Source: Roseiarcus sp050010035 (GTDB taxonomy: Bacteria; Pseudomonadota; Alphaproteobacteria; Rhizobiales; Beijerinckiaceae). From it: a stretch of 64,000 bases of DNA. This document shows positions 42,974 to 52,407 of the stretch, piece by piece. Where the stretch lies: NCBI GenBank assembly GCA_050010035.1, contig JBEKLU010000007.1, positions 1-64,000 on the forward strand. Reading direction: 5' to 3'. How positions within the stretch are numbered: position 1 is the stretch's first letter; each line of letters opens with the position of its first letter. A model generated the notes under the pieces. The model had not been told where the DNA came from, did no database searches, and worked only from the letters and a program-made list of their open reading frames with translations. The translations under genes and the position numbers were made by a program.

Positions 42974-45900
42974 ATGGACGGAGGCGTCTCCGGCCCCTTC
43001 ATTCGCCATCCCGTCGCGACGACGTTGTTGATGGTGGCGATCCTGCTGGCGGGCGCCGTCGCCTATCCCCTGCTGCCGGTCGCGCCGTTGCCGCAGATTG
43101 ACTTTCCCACCATTTCGGTGAGCGCGTCCCTGCCCGGCGCGTCGCCCGACACGATGGCCTCCTCGGTCGCCCAGCCGCTCGAGCGGCAGATCGCGCAGAT
43201 CCCCGGCGTCACCCAGATGACGTCGACCAGCTCGCTGGGCGCGTCGGCGATCACGGTGCAGTTCGACCTCGACCGCAACATCGACGCCGCGGCGAACGAC
43301 ATCCAAGCCGCGATCAACGCCGCCGCCGGCCAATTGCCGAAAATTCTGCCCAGCCCGCCGATCTATCGCAAGGTCAACCCGTCGGATGCGCCGATTCTCA
43401 TCCTGTCGGTTTCGTCGGACGTGGCGCCGATCACCGAGGTCGACGACGCCGCCGAAAACATTCTGGCGCAGCAGATCAGCCAGATCTCCGGCGTGTCGCT
43501 GGTGCGCGTGGGCGGCCAGCAGCAGCCCGCGATCCGCATTCAGATCGACCCGGCCAAACTGGTCGAGAAGAATCTGCAGCTCGAGGACGTGCGGGCGCAG
43601 ATCGGCATCGCGACGGTCGACAGCCCGAAAGGCGCGGTCAACGGCGTGAGGCAGTCGTTCACGATCTTCGACAACGATCAATTGACGCAGGCCAAAGAGT
43701 GGGACGACGTCATCGTCGCCTACCGCGACGGCGCGCCGGTGCGCATCCGCGACATCGGGCAAGCGATCCGCGGGCCGGCCGACGTGACGCAGGCGGCCTG
43801 GGGCAACGGCAAGCGCGACGTGTTCCTCGTCATTTTCAAATTGCCGGGCGTGAACGTCATCAAGACCGTCGAGAAGATCAAGCAGACGATGACGCGCCTG
43901 CAAGCGGCGATCCCGACCTCGATGCACGTCTCCGTGCTCTCCGACCGCACCACGACCATCCGCGCCGCCGTCCAGGACGTGCAATTCACGCTGATGCTCA
44001 CGATTTTTCTCGTCGTGATGGTGATTTTCGTCTTCCTCCGGAGCTTCTGGGCGACGGTCATTCCGAGTTTCACGGTGCCGCTGGCGCTGCTTGGGGCGTG
44101 CGGCCTGATGTGGGCGGCGAGTTACAGCCTGGACAATCTTTCGCTGATGGCGCTGACGATCGCGGTCGGATTCGTCGTCGACGACGCCATCGTCGTGCTC
44201 GAAAACATCACCCGCTACGTTGAGCAGGGCATGAAGCCGTTCGAGGCGGCGCTGAAGGGCGCGGGCGAGATCGGCTTCACCGTTCTGTCGATCTCGCTTT
44301 CCCTGGTCGCGGTGCTGATTCCGCTGCTGCTGATGACCGGCATCATCGGCCGACTGTTCCGCGAATTCGCGGTGACGCTGGCGATGACCATCCTGGTCTC
44401 GGCGATCGTGTCTCTGACGCTGACCCCGATGATGGCCTCGCGCTTCCTGAGGGATCATAAGCACGACCGTCACGGCCGGCTCTATAAGCTGAGCGAGCGC
44501 GGCTTCGCGGAGCTGGCCAAGGCCTACGAGCGCGGCCTCGATTTCGTGCTTCGGCATCGCTTCGCGACGCTGATGGTCTTTCTGGCGACCGTCGTCGCGA
44601 CGGGCTATCTCTTCGTCGTCATCCCCAAGGGATTCTTCCCGCAGCAGGACACCGGCACCCTTTTCGGCACTTCCGACGCGCCGCAAGACATTTCGTTCGC
44701 GGAAATGGCGAAGCGGCAGCAGGAATTAGGCGCCGTCATTCAGTCCGACCCGGACGTCGAGAACGTGGCGATGGCGATCGGCGCCGGCGTCGGCAACGCC
44801 GCGCAGAACAACGGACGCATGTTCATCACGCTGAAGCCGCGCGAAGAGCGCGAAGCCGACGCGTTCCAGATCATCGCCAGGCTGCGCCCGAAACTCGCCC
44901 AGGTGAAGGGCGCGCGCCTCTATCTTCAGGTGGCGCAGGACGTGACCGTCGGCGCTCGCGCCGCGCGCACCCAATTTCAGTACACGGTTCAGGACGCCAA
45001 TCTCGACGAGCTGAACGAATGGGCGCCGAAGATCCTGGCGAAACTCGGCGGCCTGCCGGAACTGCGCGACGTCGCGACCGATCAGCAGATCGCCGGAACG
45101 ACGCTGACCATCTCGATCGACCGGGACATGGCCTCCCGCTTCGGCATTCAGCCGCAACTCATCGACGACACGCTGTACGACGCTTTCGGGCAGCGGCAGG
45201 TCGCGCAATATTTCACCCAGGTCAACACCTACGAGGTCGTCGAGGAAATTCTGCCCAGACTGCAGGGCGATCCCAAGAGCCTCGAGAAGCTCTACATCCG
45301 CTCGCCGACGACCGGACAGATGGTGGCGATGAGCGCCTTCGCGAAATGGACGACGAAGCCGGTCACCTCCCTTTCGATCAGCCACCAGGGACAATTTCCG
45401 GCGATCACCATCAGTTTCAATCTCGCTCCGGGCGTCGCGCTCGGCCCGGCGACCATGGCGATCCAGATCGCGGAGCGCGATCTCCACCTGCCTCCGGCGC
45501 TGGCGACGACTTTCCAGGGCAACGCCCAGGCGTTCCAGGACTCGCTGACTACCGTGCCGTTGCTGATCCTGGCCGCCCTCGTCGTGGTCTATCTCATCCT
45601 GGGCGTGCTGTACGAGAGCTTCATCCACCCGCTGACGATCCTCTCGACCCTGCCGTCGGCCGGTTTCGGCGCGCTCGCGATGCTGATGATCTTCGGCTAC
45701 GAATTCAGCCTGATCGCGTTGATCGGCTCGATCCTCCTGATCGGCATCGTCAAGAAGAACGGCATCATGATGGTCGATTTCGCCATCGCCGCCGAGCGCG
45801 ACGAGCATTTGTCGCCGGAGCAATCGATCAGGAAGGCGGCGCTGTTGCGCTTCCGCCCGATCATGATGACGACGATGGCCGCGATGCTGGCCGGCGTGCC

Positions 45901-46138
45901 GCTGATGCTCGGACAAGGCACCGGCTCGGAACTGCGTCAGCCCCTGGGCTACGCGATGGTCGGCGGCCTGATCGTCAGCCAAGCCCTGACCCTGTTCACG
46001 ACGCCGGTCGTCTATCTCTATCTCGATCGCCTCTCGCACTGGCTCTCCGGCTCGGCCAAGCGTGCGACGACCGACGAACCGATCGAAATTCGCGAGATTC
46101 GCCAGTTGGACGAGCCCCGGCCGCGGGCCGCCGAGTAG
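42974..46138 (+). CDS. RND efflux permease (MdtB/MdtC-type)
   Basis: 1054 aa, full length for HAE1-type RND pumps. Twelve membrane segments flank two large periplasmic loops. The opening FIRHPVATTLLMVAILLAG...AVAYPLLPVAPLPQIDFP and the ESFIHPLTILSTLPSAG segment are close to MdtB/MdtC. The proton-relay acidic pair is in the VGFVVDDAIVVLEN segment. It exports drugs, detergents or aromatic compounds using the proton gradient. E. coli MdtB and MdtC form a heterotrimer, but here only one permease is present. It converges on the AraC-family gene. Confidence 0.94.
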   Translation: MDGGVSGPFIRHPVATTLLMVAILLAGAVAYPLLPVAPLPQIDFPTISVSASLPGASPDTMASSVAQPLERQIAQIPGVTQMTSTSSLGASAITVQFDLDRNIDAAANDIQAAINAAAGQLPKILPSPPIYRKVNPSDAPILILSVSSDVAPITEVDDAAENILAQQISQISGVSLVRVGGQQQPAIRIQIDPAKLVEKNLQLEDVRAQIGIATVDSPKGAVNGVRQSFTIFDNDQLTQAKEWDDVIVAYRDGAPVRIRDIGQAIRGPADVTQAAWGNGKRDVFLVIFKLPGVNVIKTVEKIKQTMTRLQAAIPTSMHVSVLSDRTTTIRAAVQDVQFTLMLTIFLVVMVIFVFLRSFWATVIPSFTVPLALLGACGLMWAASYSLDNLSLMALTIAVGFVVDDAIVVLENITRYVEQGMKPFEAALKGAGEIGFTVLSISLSLVAVLIPLLLMTGIIGRLFREFAVTLAMTILVSAIVSLTLTPMMASRFLRDHKHDRHGRLYKLSERGFAELAKAYERGLDFVLRHRFATLMVFLATVVATGYLFVVIPKGFFPQQDTGTLFGTSDAPQDISFAEMAKRQQELGAVIQSDPDVENVAMAIGAGVGNAAQNNGRMFITLKPREEREADAFQIIARLRPKLAQVKGARLYLQVAQDVTVGARAARTQFQYTVQDANLDELNEWAPKILAKLGGLPELRDVATDQQIAGTTLTISIDRDMASRFGIQPQLIDDTLYDAFGQRQVAQYFTQVNTYEVVEEILPRLQGDPKSLEKLYIRSPTTGQMVAMSAFAKWTTKPVTSLSISHQGQFPAITISFNLAPGVALGPATMAIQIAERDLHLPPALATTFQGNAQAFQDSLTTVPLLILAALVVVYLILGVLYESFIHPLTILSTLPSAGFGALAMLMIFGYEFSLIALIGSILLIGIVKKNGIMMVDFAIAAERDEHLSPEQSIRKAALLRFRPIMMTTMAAMLAGVPLMLGQGTGSELRQPLGYAMVGGLIVSQALTLFTTPVVYLYLDRLSHWLSGSAKRATTDEPIEIREIRQLDEPRPRAAE

Positions 46139-46175
46139 GCGCCCGCGACCGCAGCGGTTCGCTCCGCCCGGCGCC

Positions 46176-47087
46176 TTACGGCCAAGCGGCGAACGAGGTC
46201 GGCTCCCGCGGCGGCGCGACGCGCGCCGCCTTTCGGTAGGCCCCGGGAGACATGCCGGAGCGCCGACGGAAGAAGCGACTGAAATAGGCCGGATCGCGAA
46301 AGCCGAGGCTGTAGGCGATCTGCTCGATCGTCTGCGCCGTTTCGCGCAGCCGCATCCGCGCCTCGACGTTCAGCCGTTCGTGCGCCACTTGCTGCGGCGC
46401 CGCTCCCAACGCGCGCACGCAGGCGTCGTGAAGATGCGCGCGGGTGACGCCGAGCATGCGCGAGAAATCGTCGACGCCGAGATGGTCGCGAAAGTGCAGC
46501 TCGACGAGCTGGCGGAACCGCTGCGCGGTCGGCGCGCCGGCGCCCAGGGCGTCGGAGGCGCGCGCCAGCCCGCAGGCGCGCCACAGATGCATCAACAGCA
46601 GGCCGAGATAGAGCGCGCTCATCGCCGGCGCGCCGGGGCCGGGGTCGCGCGATTCGCGCGCCAGCGCGACGAACAGGGCCTCGATTTCGGCGAGGGAGGC
46701 GGCGACGCGCGCGGCGGGCGCGATCAGCGTGCGATCGAGCAGCGGCCGCAGTTGCGCCGCGAGAGGGTTCTCGCCGATCGTGCGCCAGACCACGTCCTCG
46801 GTCGCGGCGAAGGTCGCGCCGTCGCCGCCGGCGAACAGGCGAAACTCGCCGCGCGCGGCGAACGGCAGCCAAAGGATCTGCGGCGCCGCCAAATCGAGCC
46901 GCGCGCCGTCGAGACCGACGAAGGCGCCGCGCCCGTGGCGAATCAGGAAAGCGCGAAAGCACGGCGCGCCGTCGAGGCTCGCCGCCGACCAGGTCCGATC
47001 GGCGAGCGCCGCCTCGATGCGGGTCGCGATCAGCGCCGCGCGATGCGGAGCGGCGGCGCGCGCGCTCGTTTCCTCGCCGTGGCCCAT
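46176..47087 (-). CDS. AraC-family transcriptional regulator
   Basis: 303 aa from the ATG at 47087, preceded by GAGGAG. The N-terminal ~190 residues form a cupin-like ligand domain (FLIRHGRGAFVGLDG...WLPFAARGEFRLF). The C-terminal ~100 residues carry two HTH motifs (LGVDDFSRMLGVTRAHLHDACVRALG and IEQIAYSLGFRDPAYFSRFFRRRSGMSPGAYR), the standard AraC DNA-binding domain. It is divergent from aldehyde dehydrogenase 1 with ~170 bases between them and is the likely activator of that gene and the downstream transporter operon. Confidence 0.92.
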   Translation of the reverse strand: MGHGEETSARAAAPHRAALIATRIEAALADRTWSAASLDGAPCFRAFLIRHGRGAFVGLDGARLDLAAPQILWLPFAARGEFRLFAGGDGATFAATEDVVWRTIGENPLAAQLRPLLDRTLIAPAARVAASLAEIEALFVALARESRDPGPGAPAMSALYLGLLLMHLWRACGLARASDALGAGAPTAQRFRQLVELHFRDHLGVDDFSRMLGVTRAHLHDACVRALGAAPQQVAHERLNVEARMRLRETAQTIEQIAYSLGFRDPAYFSRFFRRRSGMSPGAYRKAARVAPPREPTSFAAWP

Positions 47088-47257
47088 AGGCGTTCGATCT
47101 CCTCGGGATCGAGAAAAGTACAAGACAAATCGAAATCCGTCCATTGATGCGCCGAAGCCGCGGCGGCTTACTGGCGAAGAGGGCGCCCAAGGCGCCGATT
47201 GGCGAGGAAACGGCGATCACGCGTCGCGCGCGCGGATCGCGAGGAAGGGAGGCGGGC

Positions 47258-48709
47258 TTGTCCGACGTTGCGCTGCTCGTGCGCGATCGCGACCTTCCCG
47301 CCTCGAGCGGCCTCGTTTTCGAGCGCCGTAACCCGACGACCGGCGAGATCGCCACGCGCGCCGCCGCGGCGACCGTCGAGGACGCCAACGCCGCCGCCGC
47401 CGCGGCCGCCGCCGCCTTTCCCGCCTGGTCGGCGCTCGGTCCGAGCCAGCGCCGCGCCCGCCTCGCCGCCGCGGCGAACGAGCTCGAACGGCGCGGCCCC
47501 GACTTCGTCGCCGCGATGGCCGAGGAGACCGGCGCGACCGAAGCCTGGGGACGCTTCAACGTGACGCTCGCGGCCGCCATGCTGCGCGAGGCCGCGGCGA
47601 TGACGACGCAGATCGCCGGCCAGATCATCCCCTCCGACAAGCCCGGCATGATGGCGATGGCGCTGCGCCAGCCGGTCGGCGTCGTGCTCGGCCTCGCGCC
47701 GTGGAACGCGCCGGTGATCCTCGGCGTCAGGGCGCTCGCCGCGCCGCTCGCCTGCGGCAACACCGTCGTTCTCAAGGGCTCCGAGATCTGCCCGCGCACG
47801 CACCGTCTGATCGGCGAGGTCTTCCGCGCCGCGGCGCTCGGCGAGGGCGTCGTCAACGTCCTCAGCAACGCGCCGGCCGACGCTTCGCGCATCGTCGAGG
47901 CGCTCATCGCCCATCCGACGGTGCGGCGCGTCAACTTCACCGGTTCGACCCGAGTCGGCCGTCAGGTCGCCGAACTGGCGGCGCGTCATCTCAAGCCGGC
48001 GCTGCTGGAACTGGGCGGCAAGGCGCCGCTCGTCGTGCTCGACGACGCCGACGTCGACGCGGCGGTCGCCGCCGCCGCGTTCGGGGCGTTCATGAACCAG
48101 GGCCAGATCTGCATGTCGACCGAGCGCCTCATCGTCGACGAGACGGTCGCCGACGAATTCGCGCGCAAGCTCGCGGCCAAGGCGGCGACGCTGGTCGCCG
48201 GCGATCCGCGCAAGGCCAAGACGCCGCTCGGCTCGATCGTCGGCTTCGAGGCGGTCGAGCGCATCGTCGCGCTGGTCAGGGACGCGGTCGCCAAGGGCGC
48301 GCGGGCGCTCGCCGGCGGCGCCGCCAACGGCGTGCTGATGGACGCCACCGTGCTCGACCACGTCACGCCGGCGATGCGCATCTACGCCGAGGAGTCCTTC
48401 GGCCCGGTCGCCGCGATCATCCGCGTCGGCGGCGTCGAGGAAGCGGTGCGCGTCGCCAACGACAGCGAATACGGCCTCGCCTCGGCGGTGTTCGGCCGCG
48501 ACCTGACTCGCGCGCTCGCCGTCGCCCGCCGCCTCGAAACCGGCATCTGCCACATCAACGGACCCACCGTGCACGACGAGGCGCAGATGCCGTTCGGCGG
48601 CGTCAAGGCGTCCGGCTACGGGCGCTTCGGCGGCGCCGCCGCCATCCACGAATTCACCGAACTGCGCTGGATCACCATCGGCTCCGGCGCCGGCCGTTAC
48701 CCGATATGA
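47258..48709 (+). CDS. Aldehyde dehydrogenase 1 (vanillin/salicylaldehyde dehydrogenase-like)
   Basis: 483 aa from a TTG at 47258, chosen because a GGAAGGGAGG ribosome-binding site lies just before it and because this gives the family N-terminus; the open frame runs further 5' as low-quality sequence. NAD(P)-dependent oxidation of aldehydes to acids. Seen: LGLAPWNAPVILGVRALA, the cofactor segment FTGSTRVGRQVAELA, catalytic Glu in LLELGGKAPLVVL, catalytic Cys in NQGQICMSTERL, and the oligomerisation end PFGGVKASGYGRFGG. It is strongly similar along its whole length to the gene at 52408. Sequence type suits aromatic aldehydes. Likely AraC-regulated. Confidence 0.92.
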   Translation: MSDVALLVRDRDLPASSGLVFERRNPTTGEIATRAAAATVEDANAAAAAAAAAFPAWSALGPSQRRARLAAAANELERRGPDFVAAMAEETGATEAWGRFNVTLAAAMLREAAAMTTQIAGQIIPSDKPGMMAMALRQPVGVVLGLAPWNAPVILGVRALAAPLACGNTVVLKGSEICPRTHRLIGEVFRAAALGEGVVNVLSNAPADASRIVEALIAHPTVRRVNFTGSTRVGRQVAELAARHLKPALLELGGKAPLVVLDDADVDAAVAAAAFGAFMNQGQICMSTERLIVDETVADEFARKLAAKAATLVAGDPRKAKTPLGSIVGFEAVERIVALVRDAVAKGARALAGGAANGVLMDATVLDHVTPAMRIYAEESFGPVAAIIRVGGVEEAVRVANDSEYGLASAVFGRDLTRALAVARRLETGICHINGPTVHDEAQMPFGGVKASGYGRFGGAAAIHEFTELRWITIGSGAGRYPI

Positions 48710-48828
48710 GGCGGCGCGAAAGCGCTTGTCGCCTCTATCGTTATGTGTGATAACTATTTCAACGCGTGCGCGCCGCAGGCGCGACATCGGCGCGGTCAGG
48801 AAAAGCCGGCCGAGACAGGGAGGAAAGC

Positions 48829-48930
48829 ATGAAGAAGACGCTTGGCGCCGAAATCTCGTCGGCCGCCGCGGCCGGCCTTTCGCGGCGCCGAGCGCGGATC
48901 GGCGCGACGTTGCGACCGGCCAACGGCTGA
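48829..48930 (+). pseudogene. Remnant of the ABC transporter substrate-binding protein gene
   Basis: 33 codons: a strong GGGAGGAAAGC ribosome-binding site, then MKKTLGAEISSAAAAGLS, a decayed secretion signal, then RIGATLRPANG and a stop. RIGATL-x-TG is the usual start of the mature part of Liv-type (peripla_BP_6) binding proteins. In intact operons a gene of ~1.2 kb lies exactly here, before livG. So nearly all of the binding protein has been deleted, leaving the two ends fused. livG begins 14 bases after the stop. Confidence 0.65.
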
Positions 48931-48944
48931 AGGGACAGCGGCGC

Positions 48945-49688
48945 GTGAGCGCGCAGGACCCCAACGAACCGCTGCTCGACGCCGTGGGGCTCTACAAGCG
49001 CTTCGACGCGCTGGTGGTCCTCGACGCCGTCGATTTCGCGGTCCACGCCAACGAAGCGATCGGCATCGTCGGCCCCAATGGGGCCGGCAAGACGACCCTG
49101 CTCAGCGTGCTCGTCGGCGCGCTCGCGCCGACCGCCGGGCGGGTGCGCTTCCGCGGCGAGGACGTGACGGCCCTGCCGACCGCCGAACGGTGCCGGCGCG
49201 GCCTCGCGCGCACGCACCAGATCCCGCGGCCGTTCAGCGGCATGACGGCGTTCGAGAACGTCTTCACCGCCGCCGCGCACGGCGGGGGCCTGCAACGCGA
49301 CGCGGCCTACGCGCGCGCCATCGAGTCGCTGGCGCTGACCGGCATGACCAGCCTCGCCAATCGGCGCGCCGAGTCGCTCGGCCTGATCGACCGCAAACGG
49401 CTGGAGCTCGCGCGCGCCCTCGCCACCGGCCCGGCGGTGCTGCTGCTCGACGAGATCGGCGGCGGCCTGACCGACGCCGAGGCGAACGAACTCGTCGACG
49501 TGATCCTCGAGCTGAAGCGCAGCGGCGTCGCGATCGTCTGGATCGAGCATATCGTGCACATCCTGCTGCGCGTCGCGCAGCGTCTGGTGTGCATGGACGC
49601 CGGGCGCATCATCGCCGACGGCGCGCCCGAGGCGGTGATGTCCGATCGCAACGTCATCGAAGCCTATCTCGGCGGGAGCGCGATATGA
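48945..49688 (+). CDS. livG: Branched-chain amino acid-type ABC transporter ATP-binding protein (LivG-like)
   Basis: 247 aa from GTG 48945 (GAAGGGACA upstream). Walker A GPNGAGKTT, a Q-loop region with the LivG-type RTHQIPRPFSGMTAFENV, a signature-like SLGLIDRKRLELARAL (the C-loop reads ESLGLIDRKRLE rather than LSYGQQRRLE), Walker B VLLLDEIGGGLTDAE, and the H-loop IEHIVH. One of two ATPases of a HAAT-family importer. The unusual C-loop and GGGLTD after Walker B recur in a subgroup of these transporters. It overlaps livF by ATGA. The substrate is not branched-chain amino acids with any certainty; context favours aromatic acids. Confidence 0.9.
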   Translation: MSAQDPNEPLLDAVGLYKRFDALVVLDAVDFAVHANEAIGIVGPNGAGKTTLLSVLVGALAPTAGRVRFRGEDVTALPTAERCRRGLARTHQIPRPFSGMTAFENVFTAAAHGGGLQRDAAYARAIESLALTGMTSLANRRAESLGLIDRKRLELARALATGPAVLLLDEIGGGLTDAEANELVDVILELKRSGVAIVWIEHIVHILLRVAQRLVCMDAGRIIADGAPEAVMSDRNVIEAYLGGSAI

Positions 49689-50413
49689 CGCTGCTCGCGG
49701 TCGAGCGCCTCGATGCCCGCCACGGCCTGTTGCAAGCGGTGCGCGGCGTCAGCTTCGCCATCGAAATGGGCGAGACGATCGCGCTCGTCGGCGCCAACGG
49801 CGCCGGCAAGACGACCCTGCTGCGCACGATCGCCGGCGCGCATCGGCTTTCCGGCGGACGGATCGTGTTCAAGGGCGTCGACGTCGGCGCGCGCTCCTCC
49901 CACGCGCGCTCCGCCTTGGGCATCGCGCTGGTGCCGGAAGGGCGTCGCCTCTTTTCCCGCATGACCGTCGAGGAGAACCTCTTGCTCGCGCGCTCGGCGG
50001 GCCGCGCCGGCCCGTGGACGCTCGACGCGGTGATGACCGCCTTCCCCAATCTGAAAGCGCGCCGGCGCAGCCTCGCCGGCACGCTGTCGGGTGGCGAGCA
50101 GCAGGCGACCGCGATCGGCCGCGCCCTGATGACCAATCCGGAAGTGATTCTCCTCGACGAAGTCTCGCTCGGGCTCGCGCCGCTCGTCGTCGAGCGGGTC
50201 TATGCGCAGCTCGAGGGGCTGAAGGCCTCGGGCGTCGCGATCGTCCTCGTCGAGCAGGACCTGAAGCGCGCCATGGCGATGGCGGGTCGGACCATCTGCA
50301 TGCTGGAAGGCGCGATCGCCATAGACGGGCCGACCAGCTCCCTGACGCGCGAGGACGTGACCAAGGCCTACTTCGGGCTGCGCAGGAACGACGAACACGG
50401 GGCGAGCGCATGA
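49685..50413 (+). CDS. livF: ABC transporter ATP-binding protein (LivF-like)
   Basis: 242 aa. Walker A GANGAGKTT, the LivF-type LVPEGRRLFSRMTVEENL, signature LSGGEQQATAIGRAL (with QQAT in place of the usual QQML), Walker B ILLDEVSLGLAPLVVE, and the H-loop position as Gln in VEQD, which is normal for LivF. Second ATPase of the importer. The start overlaps the livG stop and the stop overlaps the livH start, both as ATGA, so the operon is tightly coupled. Confidence 0.92.
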   Translation: MTLLAVERLDARHGLLQAVRGVSFAIEMGETIALVGANGAGKTTLLRTIAGAHRLSGGRIVFKGVDVGARSSHARSALGIALVPEGRRLFSRMTVEENLLLARSAGRAGPWTLDAVMTAFPNLKARRRSLAGTLSGGEQQATAIGRALMTNPEVILLDEVSLGLAPLVVERVYAQLEGLKASGVAIVLVEQDLKRAMAMAGRTICMLEGAIAIDGPTSSLTREDVTKAYFGLRRNDEHGASA

Positions 50414-51309
50414 TCCTCGTCAACCAGGCGATCCAGGGAATCCTGCTTGGCGGCTATTACGCGCTGATCGCCTGCGGCCTGTCGTTCATGTTCAGCGTCA
50501 TGCGCATCATCAACCTCGCGCACGGCAGTCTGGCGATCCTGTCCGCTTTCGCGCTTTACGTTCTGGCCGATCGTTTCGACGTCTCGCCGTTCCTCGGCCT
50601 CCTCGTCGTCGTCCCGGCGATGGCGCTGGTCGGCTGGGCGCTGCAGCGCACGGTGCTCGAGCGCAGCGCTCGCGGCGGCCTGCTGGTGCCGGTGCTGTCG
50701 ACCTTCGGGCTTTCGATCATCATCGACAATCTGCTGTTCCAGCAATTCGGCGCCGATACGCGCTCGCTCGCGCCCTACATCGGCGACTTGTCCTTCGACA
50801 GTTGGGCCATCACCGACGAGATCGCGATCGGCAAGCTCGCCGCGCTGACCTTGGCGACGGCGATCGTTCTGCTCGGCGGCATCCAGATCTTCCTCAAGCG
50901 AACCCAGCTCGGCCGCATGATCCGCGCCACGGCGGAGGACGCCGACACCGTCGGGCTCGTCGGCGTCAACGCGCGGCGCGTCAACGCGATCGCCGCGGCG
51001 ATCGCCATGGCGACGGTGGCGATCTCCGGCGCCTTCCTGGCGATGCGCGCGACCTTCGACCCTTACGCGGGCGCGCTGCAGTTGATTTTCGCCTTCGAGG
51101 CCTCGGTCATCGGCGGCGCGGGATCGCTGTGGGGAACGCTGCTCGGCGGCGTCGTGCTGGGCGTCGCCCAGAGCCTGGGCGCCTCCGTCAGCCCGCAGGG
51201 CTTCTTCCTCGGCGGCCACATGGCGTTTCTCGTCGCGCTGTTCGCGCGGCTGTTCTTCGGCGACCTCGGTCCGCGCGTTCGGCGCGCCTTGTTGGGGAGG
51301 ACGGCGTGA
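50410..51309 (+). CDS. livH: ABC transporter permease (LivH-like)
   Basis: 299 aa, about eight membrane segments. The opening QAIQGILLGGYYALIACGLS, the N-terminal INLAHG box, and the EAA-like cytoplasmic loop RMIRATAEDADTVGLVGVNARRV are the LivH landmarks. It forms the membrane channel with LivM. ATGA overlap with livF at its start and GTGA overlap with livM at its end. Confidence 0.93.
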   Translation: MILVNQAIQGILLGGYYALIACGLSFMFSVMRIINLAHGSLAILSAFALYVLADRFDVSPFLGLLVVVPAMALVGWALQRTVLERSARGGLLVPVLSTFGLSIIIDNLLFQQFGADTRSLAPYIGDLSFDSWAITDEIAIGKLAALTLATAIVLLGGIQIFLKRTQLGRMIRATAEDADTVGLVGVNARRVNAIAAAIAMATVAISGAFLAMRATFDPYAGALQLIFAFEASVIGGAGSLWGTLLGGVVLGVAQSLGASVSPQGFFLGGHMAFLVALFARLFFGDLGPRVRRALLGRTA

Positions 51310-52358
51310 GCGCAAAATCCGCCCTCACGGTCGAACGCTGGACGCGCGAATCGCGCGTCGCGCTGGTCGTTGCGGCGCTGGTGGTCGGCGCGCTCGCGCT
51401 CGGGCCGACGATGTTCGACGCCAACATCGTCGACCGGCTGACGACGCTGTTCATCTACGTGATCCTGGCGGTGACGTGGAACGCTCTGGTCGGCTATTGC
51501 GGGCTGGTGTCGATCGGCCAGCAGGCGTTCTTCGGCCTGGGCGCCTATTTCGCGGTGCGCCTCGCCGATTCCGGCTTCAGCGTCTATCCTGCGCTGTTCG
51601 TCGCCGCCCTGATCGTCGGCGTCCTGTCCGTGCCGCTGTCGTCGATCATGCTGCGCTTGAAGGGCGGCGAATTCGCCATCGGCATGTGGGTCGTCTCCGA
51701 GATATCGCATCTCCTGGTCAATCTCGACACGCTGATCAACGGCGAGACGGGCACGTCGCTCATCGCGCTCAACGCCTATGCGATCGATTCGCGCCGCGCC
51801 CTGACCTATTGGTGCGCCTTCGCGGCGATGATCGGCCTGCTGGCGATCGTGTTCTTCCTACTGCGCGGACCGCTGGGCGCGGCGATCCAGGCGATCCGCG
51901 ACAACGAAGAGGCGGCCGAATCGGTCGGCGTGCGCGTCCTTCGCGCCAAGCGTCTCATCTTCGTCCTCGCCGCGTTCGGCGCCGCGCTCGCCGGCGCGCT
52001 GTGGGTGGCGACGGCGGTCACCTTCCAGCCGAAGACCTATTTCAGCCCGCAATGGACCGCCTACATGATCTTCATGGCGCTGGTCGGCGGCCTGGGGACG
52101 TTCGAGGGCGCCATCCTCGGCGCGGTGGCGTTCTTCGCCATCGAGGCGTGGTTCGGCGGCGCCGGCGTCTGGTATCTCGTCGGCCTCGGCGCGACGGCGC
52201 TGGTGTTCGCCCTGGCGCTGCCGCGCGGCGTCTGGGGCTGGGTCGAGGACTCTACCGCGCTGCGCCTGCTGCCGATCGGCTACCGCATCCGTTTCGGCGG
52301 CGAACGCCGCGTGCGCGCCGAGGAGGCGCCCAAGCCGGCGCCGTCGCGCGAAGCCTAG
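51306..52358 (+). CDS. livM: ABC transporter permease (LivM-like)
   Basis: 350 aa from GTG 51306, overlapping the livH stop (GTGA). About ten membrane segments. GYCGLVSIGQQAFFGLGAY and the cytoplasmic loop AIQAIRDNEEAAESVGVRV are typical LivM landmarks. The C-terminal cytoplasmic tail is charged (RRVRAEEAPKPAPSREA). Partner of LivH. Aldehyde dehydrogenase 2 follows after 49 bases, probably in the same transcript. Confidence 0.93.
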   Translation: MSAKSALTVERWTRESRVALVVAALVVGALALGPTMFDANIVDRLTTLFIYVILAVTWNALVGYCGLVSIGQQAFFGLGAYFAVRLADSGFSVYPALFVAALIVGVLSVPLSSIMLRLKGGEFAIGMWVVSEISHLLVNLDTLINGETGTSLIALNAYAIDSRRALTYWCAFAAMIGLLAIVFFLLRGPLGAAIQAIRDNEEAAESVGVRVLRAKRLIFVLAAFGAALAGALWVATAVTFQPKTYFSPQWTAYMIFMALVGGLGTFEGAILGAVAFFAIEAWFGGAGVWYLVGLGATALVFALALPRGVWGWVEDSTALRLLPIGYRIRFGGERRVRAEEAPKPAPSREA

Positions 52359-52407
52359 GCCGGTCGCCGCGGCGGACGCAATTGTTCACCAAAGGGAGGA
52401 GTTCGAC

